This document shows positions 42,642 to 47,942 of a stretch of DNA of 47,942 bases, in pieces (within the stretch, counting starts at the first letter, position 1; every line of letters begins with the position of its first letter). The notes beneath the pieces are model-generated. The model searched no databases. It saw nothing but the letters and a program-made list of their open reading frames with translations, and had not been told where the DNA came from. Both the position numbers and the translations under genes were made by a program. The stretch is from JALUUH01 sp964636675 (GTDB taxonomy: Bacteria > Pseudomonadota > Gammaproteobacteria > S012-40): the NCBI GenBank assembly GCA_964636675.1, contig CAZWUO010000009.1, positions 1-47,942 on the forward strand. The letters run 5' to 3'.

Positions 42642-42668
42642 CTTGAAAAATTTGCAGTAGCCCCAATA
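42642..42668 (+). promoter_or_regulatory. Sigma-32 (RpoH) heat-shock promoter for dnaK
   Basis: CTTGAAA at 42642-42648, a 12-nt spacer, then CCCCAATATA beginning at 42661. The RpoH consensus is CTTGAAA-N11-16-CCCCATNT, so the -35 box is perfect and the -10 box differs by little. It sits between grpE and dnaK, about 50 bp before the dnaK ATG, which has a GGAGA ribosome site. Confidence 0.8.
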
Positions 42669-42719
42669 TAAAGGCTAATTGAATAAACGCTATAAAATAA
42701 TCAACGGAGAAGATCGACC

Positions 42720-44654
42720 ATGGGTAGAATCATTGGTATTGACTTAGGTACAACAAATTCTTGTGTGTCCATAATGGACGGTGGCAAACCCAGAGTTTTG
42801 GAAAATGCCGAGGGTGAGCGTACAACGCCTTCAGTCGTTGCATTTGCTGAAGACGGTGAAATCATCATAGGCCAACCGGCAAAGCGTCAGGCAGTGACTA
42901 ATCCGGAGAACACTTTTTTCGCGGTTAAGCGGCTCATTGGTCGTAAATTCGACGAAAAAGTCGTGCAAAAAGACATATCCTTAGTGCCGTATAAAATCGT
43001 AAAAGCAGATAATGGCGATGCTTGGTTAGAAGCCAATGGCAAGAAAATGGCGGCTCCCGAGGTGTCAGCGCGTATTCTGATGAAGATGAAAAAAACCGCC
43101 GAAGAGTTTTTAGGTGAGGAAGTCACAGAGGCAGTGGTCACTGTTCCCGCTTATTTTAATGATTCTCAGCGTCAGGCGACCAAAGATGCAGGTAAGATTG
43201 CCGGCCTTGATGTTAAACGCATCATTAATGAGCCAACGGCCGCTGCGCTTGCCTATGGAATGGATAAAAGTCGTGGTGATAAAAAAATTGCGGTATACGA
43301 TTTAGGGGGTGGCACTTTTGATATTTCTATTATTGAAATCGCTGAAATCGATGGCGAGCATCAATTCGAAGTATTAGCAACCAATGGGGATACGTTCCTC
43401 GGTGGTGAAGATTTTGATACACGTCTCATCGATTATCTCGCTGCTGAGTTTAAAAAAGAAACAGGTATTGAGTTACATAACGACCCATTGGCCTTGCAGC
43501 GCTTAAAGGAAGCGGCTGAGAAAGCAAAAATTGAATTATCTTCAACCCAACAGTCTGAAGTTAATTTGCCTTATATTACGGCAGATGCGACGGGACCAAA
43601 ACATCTCAATATTAAAGTGACCCGTGCAAAACTAGAGTCTTTGGTCGAAGATTTGATTACCAATTCAATTACACCTTGCAAAACAGCGGTACAAGATTCT
43701 GGTTTATCGGTGGCAGAAATTGACGATGTTATCCTGGTTGGTGGTCAAACGAGAATGCCTAAAGTGCAGGAGGCGGTTAAAGATTTCTTTGGCAAAGAGC
43801 CACGCAAAGACGTAAACCCCGATGAGGCGGTATCTGTTGGTGCAGCCATTCAAGGGGGTGTGCTTGGCGGTGAAGTTAAAGATGTCTTGTTACTTGATGT
43901 TACACCGTTATCCTTAGGTATTGAAACAATGGGCGGTGTAATGACTAAGCTTATTGATAAAAATACCACGATTCCAACGAAGGCAAACCAGGTTTTCTCT
44001 ACCGCAGAAGATAATCAAACAGCGGTAACCGTACATGTCTTGCAAGGTGAGCGTGAACAGGCCACTGGCAATAAATCACTGGGACGTTTTGATCTTTCAG
44101 ACATCCCTCCTGCGCAGCGTGGTACACCGCAGATTGAAGTGACATTTGATATTGATGCAAATGGTATTTTAAATGTATCCGCGAAAGACAAATCGACGGG
44201 CAAAGAGCAATCAATCATCATAAAAGCATCCAGCGGTTTATCGGATGAAGAAATTGCTAACATGGTCAAAGATGCAGAAGTGCATGCCGAAGAAGATCGT
44301 ATTTTTCAGGAAACGGTTCAAGTTCGCAACCAAGCAGAAAATATGATTCATGCGACCGAAAAATCGGTAGCAGAACTTGGTGATCAAGTGACCGCAGAAG
44401 AAAAGAAAAATGTCGATGACGCGATCGTCGCATTGAAAGCTGCATTGGAGAGCGATAATAAAGACGATATTGAAGCTAAAACCCAAGCCTTAACCGAGCA
44501 TTCTGGAAAATTAGCGGAACGTGTTTATGCACAAAAAGCGCAAACTGAAGGTGCTGCTGGATCGGCCGCAGGAACCGCTGACGAAGCACCTGGCGATACC
44601 AAAAAAGATGATGTTGTCGATGCAGAGTTTGAAGAAGTGAAAGATAATAAATAG
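42720..44654 (+). CDS. dnaK: Molecular chaperone DnaK (Hsp70)
   Basis: The 644-residue Hsp70 starts with GRIIGIDLGTTNSCVSIMDG. Other signatures are YDLGGGTFDISIIEI and ILVGGQTRMPKVQEAV. The nucleotide-binding domain ends near residue 385 with the linker DVLLLDVTPLSLGIETMGG. The substrate-binding domain and helical lid follow, with a disordered Ala/Gly/Thr tail ending in EFEEVKDNK. Length and motifs are standard. It has its own RpoH-type promoter besides read-through from hrcA-grpE. Confidence 0.98.
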   Translation: MGRIIGIDLGTTNSCVSIMDGGKPRVLENAEGERTTPSVVAFAEDGEIIIGQPAKRQAVTNPENTFFAVKRLIGRKFDEKVVQKDISLVPYKIVKADNGDAWLEANGKKMAAPEVSARILMKMKKTAEEFLGEEVTEAVVTVPAYFNDSQRQATKDAGKIAGLDVKRIINEPTAAALAYGMDKSRGDKKIAVYDLGGGTFDISIIEIAEIDGEHQFEVLATNGDTFLGGEDFDTRLIDYLAAEFKKETGIELHNDPLALQRLKEAAEKAKIELSSTQQSEVNLPYITADATGPKHLNIKVTRAKLESLVEDLITNSITPCKTAVQDSGLSVAEIDDVILVGGQTRMPKVQEAVKDFFGKEPRKDVNPDEAVSVGAAIQGGVLGGEVKDVLLLDVTPLSLGIETMGGVMTKLIDKNTTIPTKANQVFSTAEDNQTAVTVHVLQGEREQATGNKSLGRFDLSDIPPAQRGTPQIEVTFDIDANGILNVSAKDKSTGKEQSIIIKASSGLSDEEIANMVKDAEVHAEEDRIFQETVQVRNQAENMIHATEKSVAELGDQVTAEEKKNVDDAIVALKAALESDNKDDIEAKTQALTEHSGKLAERVYAQKAQTEGAAGSAAGTADEAPGDTKKDDVVDAEFEEVKDNK

Positions 44655-44719
44655 TCATTGTTTATGATCGATAATAGATGCTAAAAAAATAGCTTTATTT
44701 TTTTGTAATGCATGTAAAT

Positions 44720-44748
44720 AAACAGGTGAGCATAAGACTCACCTGTTT
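44720..44748 (+). other. Perfect 11-bp hairpin in the dnaK-dnaJ gap
   Basis: AAACAGGTGAG, a 7-nt loop CATAAGA, then CTCACCTGTTT. There is no T-run behind it, so it is not a standard terminator. It may stabilise dnaK mRNA or reduce read-through to dnaJ. It ends 24 bp before the dnaJ ATG. Confidence 0.85.
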
Positions 44749-44772
44749 CACATTTAAGAGCTGGTAAATAGT

Positions 44773-45900
44773 ATGGCAAAACGAGATTGTTACGAAGTCC
44801 TTGGTGTTGCAAAAAATGCTAACAAAAGCGAGCTAAAAAAAGCTTTTCGCAAACTGGCAATGAAATACCATCCTGACCGAAACCAGGAAAATGCTGAAGC
44901 TGAAGATAAATTTAAAGAAGCAAAAGAAGCTTTTGACATATTGAATGACGAGCAAAAGCGTGCTGCCTATGATCAATTTGGACATGCGGGTGTTGATCCG
45001 TCAGCAGGTATGGGCGGAGGTGCGCAAGGCGCCGGATTTGGTGATATATTTGGTGATATATTTGGTGATATATTTGGTGGTGCTGGAGGTCGCGGTGGCG
45101 GTCGCGTAAATCGAGGTGCTGATTTACGTTATAATCTCGAAGTTTCTCTCGAAGAAGCCGTTACGGGTAGTACCGTAAAAATTCGCGTTCCAACCTATGT
45201 TAGCTGTAAAAGCTGTGGTGGAAATGGGGCTAAAAAAGGATCCCATCCAACAACCTGTACAACGTGTGCGGGGCATGGTCAAGTGAGAATGCAGCAAGGT
45301 TTTTTTTCGGTGCAGCAGACCTGTCCGCAATGTCATGGCAGTGGAAAATTGATTACTAATCCGTGCAGTCCTTGTCATGGTTCAGGTCGTGTGCAAGAGC
45401 ACAAAACGCTTTCCGCAAAAATCCCTCCAGGTATTGATACCGGGGATCGGATAAGACTTGCGGGTGAAGGCGAAGCGGGTGAAAGCAATGGTCCCGCGGG
45501 TGATCTGTATATCCATATTAATGTGCGTGAGCATCCTATTTTTACGCGCGAAGAGGAAAACCTTTATTGCGAGGTTCCGGTGAGCATAGTGACTGCTGCA
45601 TTAGGCGGGGAACTTGAAGTCCCTACGCTTAATGGGCGGGTAAAATTACGCATCCCCACTGAAACTCAAACGGGGAAAATGTTTCGTCTACGTGCTAAAG
45701 GGGTCAAGCCGGTGCGCGGTGGTGCGGTTGGTGATTTGTTTTGCCGGGTTGTGGTGGAAACACCCGTTAAACTCAATGGCACACAAAAAGACTTGCTTAG
45801 GCAATTCCAGGATAGCTTACACCCCGATGGCAAGCACGGGCCGCAGGAAAATTCCTGGCTGAACAAAGTGAAGCATTTTTTTGAGGATATGAAAGTTTAG
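44773..45900 (+). CDS. dnaJ: Chaperone protein DnaJ (Hsp40)
   Basis: The J domain with HPD (KYHPDRNQ) covers residues 1-70. It is followed by a Gly/Phe-rich linker containing GDIF three times in a row, encoded by a near-perfect 12-bp tandem repeat at 45040-45077. Four CxxCxGxG zinc motifs are seen (CKSCGGNG, CTTCAGHG, CPQCHGSG, CSPCHGSG), then the C-terminal substrate domains. At 375 residues this is a complete type I DnaJ. It stimulates DnaK ATPase. dapB follows after 13 bp. Confidence 0.98.
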   Translation: MAKRDCYEVLGVAKNANKSELKKAFRKLAMKYHPDRNQENAEAEDKFKEAKEAFDILNDEQKRAAYDQFGHAGVDPSAGMGGGAQGAGFGDIFGDIFGDIFGGAGGRGGGRVNRGADLRYNLEVSLEEAVTGSTVKIRVPTYVSCKSCGGNGAKKGSHPTTCTTCAGHGQVRMQQGFFSVQQTCPQCHGSGKLITNPCSPCHGSGRVQEHKTLSAKIPPGIDTGDRIRLAGEGEAGESNGPAGDLYIHINVREHPIFTREEENLYCEVPVSIVTAALGGELEVPTLNGRVKLRIPTETQTGKMFRLRAKGVKPVRGGAVGDLFCRVVVETPVKLNGTQKDLLRQFQDSLHPDGKHGPQENSWLNKVKHFFEDMKV

Positions 45901-45913
45901 TTAGGGAAGAAGA

Positions 45914-46714
45914 ATGACACGTGTTGCGATAACCGGAGCTTCTGGAAGAATGGGGCGTCAACTCATAGAGGCTGTGATAGATTATCCTGGCCTGAATTTA
46001 ACGGCGGCAATTGTTCGACCCGGCAATGCTCTGCTGGGTACCGATGCTGGAAATTTGATTGGACGCAGAGGAATAGGGGTAACATTAACGGATGACCTGA
46101 TGGCGGTGAGCGATGGTTTTGACGTGTTAATCGATTTCACCTTACCAGAGCCTTGTTTGCAAGCAATGCAAGCCTGCGTGAAAACGGGAAAGTCGATTGT
46201 GATTGGCACAACGGGTTTTAGCGAAGCAGAAAAGACTAAAATTCTAAAAGCTGCGGAAACCATTCCTGTCTGTTTTGCGCCAAACATGAGTGTAGGTGTT
46301 AACCTTTGCTTGAAACTACTTGATATTGCTGCGCGAATAATCGGTGAAGATTCTGATATTGAAATCATTGAGGCACATCATCGGCATAAGTTAGATGCTC
46401 CGTCAGGTACCGCTTTGCGTATGGGGGAAGTGGTGGCTGCAGCATTAGGTAGAAATCTGGACGAGATTGCGCTTTATGGCCGCGAAGGAAATACCGGCGT
46501 AAGAGACCCTAAGACGATTGGCTTCGCGACCATAAGGGCTGGGGATATAGTCGGCGATCATACGGTGATGTTTGCGTCTCACGGCGAGCGTGTAGAGATC
46601 ACCCATAAGGCGTCGAGCCGTATGACGTTTGCAAAAGGAGCCGCGCGTGCAGCGGATTGGTTGCATGCTAAAAATAAAGGTCTATACGATATGCAGCAAG
46701 TGCTTGGTTTGTAA
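45914..46714 (+). CDS. dapB: 4-hydroxy-tetrahydrodipicolinate reductase DapB
   Basis: DapB catalyses the NAD(P)H-dependent step of lysine and diaminopimelate synthesis. The N-terminal AITGASGRMGRQLIEAV binds the dinucleotide. GTTGFSEAEK and the catalytic EAHHRHKLDAPSGTALRMGE are diagnostic, and GDHTVMFASHGERVEITHKASSR forms the C-terminal domain. The length is 266 residues. The dnaJ-dapB-carA order is common in gammaproteobacteria. It lies close enough to dnaJ to be in the same transcript. Confidence 0.97.
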   Translation: MTRVAITGASGRMGRQLIEAVIDYPGLNLTAAIVRPGNALLGTDAGNLIGRRGIGVTLTDDLMAVSDGFDVLIDFTLPEPCLQAMQACVKTGKSIVIGTTGFSEAEKTKILKAAETIPVCFAPNMSVGVNLCLKLLDIAARIIGEDSDIEIIEAHHRHKLDAPSGTALRMGEVVAAALGRNLDEIALYGREGNTGVRDPKTIGFATIRAGDIVGDHTVMFASHGERVEITHKASSRMTFAKGAARAADWLHAKNKGLYDMQQVLGL

Positions 46715-46837
46715 TCTCTAATAAGGACTCCAAGTGTGAACGAGTCATAAAAGTAATGATTCAGGACGTGTTACTGATTGCTCTTGCGTAGACAGATTCG
46801 TATAGGCAGAGTAAAATTCCATACAACAAGTAGATTT

Positions 46838-46871
46838 AGAAAGCGGGGGTGCCATCGGCCTCCCGCTTTTT
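46838..46871 (+). terminator. Terminator hairpin just upstream of carA (attenuator-like)
   Basis: AAGCGGG (46841-46847) pairs with CCCGCTT (46862-46868), with an inner GCC/GGC pair, followed by a T-run. It ends only 20 nt before the probable carA start. No promoter could fit between it and carA, so any carA promoter must lie upstream and transcription must pass this hairpin. A weak promoter (TTGCTC 46778, TATAGG 46801, 17-nt spacer) and a possible 11-codon leader frame (46756-46791) lie before it. Confidence 0.75.
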
Positions 46872-46891
46872 GTACATAAATGGGGGCGACA

Positions 46892-47942
46892 TTGAAAATA
46901 CCAGCGATATTGGTTCTTGAAGATGGTAGTGTTTTCCACGGAGATTCCATCGGGGCCAATGGCAGCACGGTGGGCGAGCTGGTGTTTAATACCTCGATGA
47001 CGGGATACCAGGAAATACTAACGGATCCATCTTATTGCCGTCAAATAGTGACTTTGACTTATCCTCATATTGGTAATACAGGTATTAATTCAGAAGATGA
47101 GGAGGCAACAGAGATTGTCGCTGCTGGACTCGTGATTCGAGATTTACCCTTGGTACACAGTAGTTGGCGGTCTGAGAATGCGTTAGATTATTATCTCAAA
47201 GAGCGAAATATTATTGCGCTTGCGGGGATAGACACCCGTCGATTAACCCGAATATTAAGAGACAAAGGGGCTCAAGCAGGCTGCATCGTTACCGGGTCGG
47301 ATGCCGATATAACAAATGCGCTTGCGCAAGCTAAAGCGTTTCCTGGTTTAAAGGGAATGGATTTAGCAAAAAAAGTCACTACCCGTGCAACGTATGAATG
47401 GAGTGAGTCAATATGGGATCTTAACTCAGGTTATCAGACCCAGGTCGGCTTGCCTTATCATGTGGTCGCCTATGATTTTGGGATTAAGCGCAACATATTA
47501 CGCCTACTGGTAAACCAAGGATGTAAGGTTACTGTTGTGCCTGCAGACACTCAAGCCGAGCAGGTGCTGGCAATGAACCCTCAAGGTATTTTTTTATCCA
47601 ATGGGCCGGGCGATCCTGAGCCCTGTAAGTATGCTATATCTGCCATTCAAAAAATTCTTGAACATAAAATTCCGGTATTTGGAATTTGTTTAGGTCATCA
47701 ACTTTTAGCGCTCGCAAGTGGCGCCAAAACAATGAAAATGAAATTCGGTCATCATGGTGCGAACCACCCTGTGCAGGATATAGAAACAGGTGAGGTAATG
47801 ATAAGCAGTCAAAATCATGGGTTTGCCGTTGATGAATCAAGTTTGCCTGGATCCTTAGAAATAACCCATCGCTCATTGTTTGATCAGTCTGTGCAAGGGA
47901 TACGGCGCAACGACGTGCCCGCCTTTAGTTTTCAGGGACACC
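46892..47942 (+). CDS. carA: Carbamoyl-phosphate synthase small subunit (3' truncated by window end)
   Basis: CarA is the glutaminase subunit that supplies ammonia for carbamoyl phosphate in arginine and pyrimidine synthesis. KIPAILVLEDGSVFHGDSIGA opens the protein, NTSMTGYQEILTDPSYCRQIVTLTYPHIGN follows, and the class I amidotransferase domain contains the catalytic Cys in FGICLGHQLLALA. The frame runs off the window in SFQGH, just before the catalytic His-Pro-Glu region. The TTG at 46892 has GGGGG 5 nt before it and gives the length expected before PAIL; an ATG at 46880 would add four residues and lacks a ribosome site. Confidence 0.95.
   Translation, partial: MKIPAILVLEDGSVFHGDSIGANGSTVGELVFNTSMTGYQEILTDPSYCRQIVTLTYPHIGNTGINSEDEEATEIVAAGLVIRDLPLVHSSWRSENALDYYLKERNIIALAGIDTRRLTRILRDKGAQAGCIVTGSDADITNALAQAKAFPGLKGMDLAKKVTTRATYEWSESIWDLNSGYQTQVGLPYHVVAYDFGIKRNILRLLVNQGCKVTVVPADTQAEQVLAMNPQGIFLSNGPGDPEPCKYAISAIQKILEHKIPVFGICLGHQLLALASGAKTMKMKFGHHGANHPVQDIETGEVMISSQNHGFAVDESSLPGSLEITHRSLFDQSVQGIRRNDVPAFSFQGH

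Noticed and set aside
45040..45077. 12-bp tandem repeat in dnaJ as a variable tract
   Set aside because: GDIF-like repeats in the Gly/Phe linker are normal for DnaJ, so the DNA repeat probably reflects protein function.
1..47942. CRISPR arrays, rRNA, tRNA genes or prophage
   Set aside because: No spaced direct repeats, no tRNA-like TTC loop and acceptor pairs, and no phage structural genes were seen on reading both strands.

Overview
This window is a gammaproteobacterial chromosome segment that leans slightly towards A+T (judged by eye, not computed). The evidence is the gene order: flhA-flhF-flhG-fliA-cheYZAB-parC-parP-cheW is the polar-flagellum cluster of Vibrio/Pseudomonas-like bacteria. 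Also typical are trpS-scpA-scpB-rluB, ratA-rnfH facing bamE, fur facing recN-nadK, and hrcA-grpE-dnaK-dnaJ-dapB-carA. PEP-CTERM proteins point to an environmental, envelope- or biofilm-forming lineage. I cannot name the genus. TTG start codons backed by strong Shine-Dalgarno sequences are frequent (cheY, trpS, the nidogen-like gene, probably flhG and carA).

Layout. 1-12 kb: flagellar placement and export genes, the flagellar sigma factor, and a complete chemotaxis core (CheY, Z, A, B, W) with the polar-array proteins ParC and ParP, ending in a conserved 53-residue protein and a DUF2802 protein. 12-26 kb is accessory: three secreted proteins with C-terminal sorting-type tails (two clear PEP-CTERM), a lipoprotein with two ClpP-like domains, an uncharacterised membrane-anchored protein, a CHASE2 adenylate cyclase followed by a beta-propeller gene, a short MTHFR-like enzyme, mtgA, and a Rap1a/Tai-like periplasmic protein. 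Long gaps here carry palindromic mobile repeats. 26-36.5 kb: cheV, acpS, a PHP phosphoesterase, yciO, a site-2 protease, trpS, scpAB, rluB, smpB, a sodium symporter, ratA and rnfH. 36.6-47.9 kb: bamE, fur, recN, nadK, the heat-shock operon, dapB and the 5' part of carA, which is cut by the window end.

Regulation visible in the sequence: a near-perfect CIRCE operator upstream of hrcA and an RpoH-type promoter directly upstream of dnaK (dual heat-shock control); a terminator hairpin squeezed against the carA start (attenuator-like); GG-N10-GC sigma-54-type promoters upstream of the PEP-CTERM genes; a sigma-28-like site upstream of cheW.

Three unrelated families of short palindromic non-coding repeats are present, two of them in full-length and internally deleted forms. 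One has left a 16-bp footprint that now encodes the C-terminus of RecN. The best candidate for undescribed biology is the lipoprotein at 13467-14798: the first ClpP-like domain keeps its Ser/His pair, and the second has lost both residues at exactly the aligned positions.
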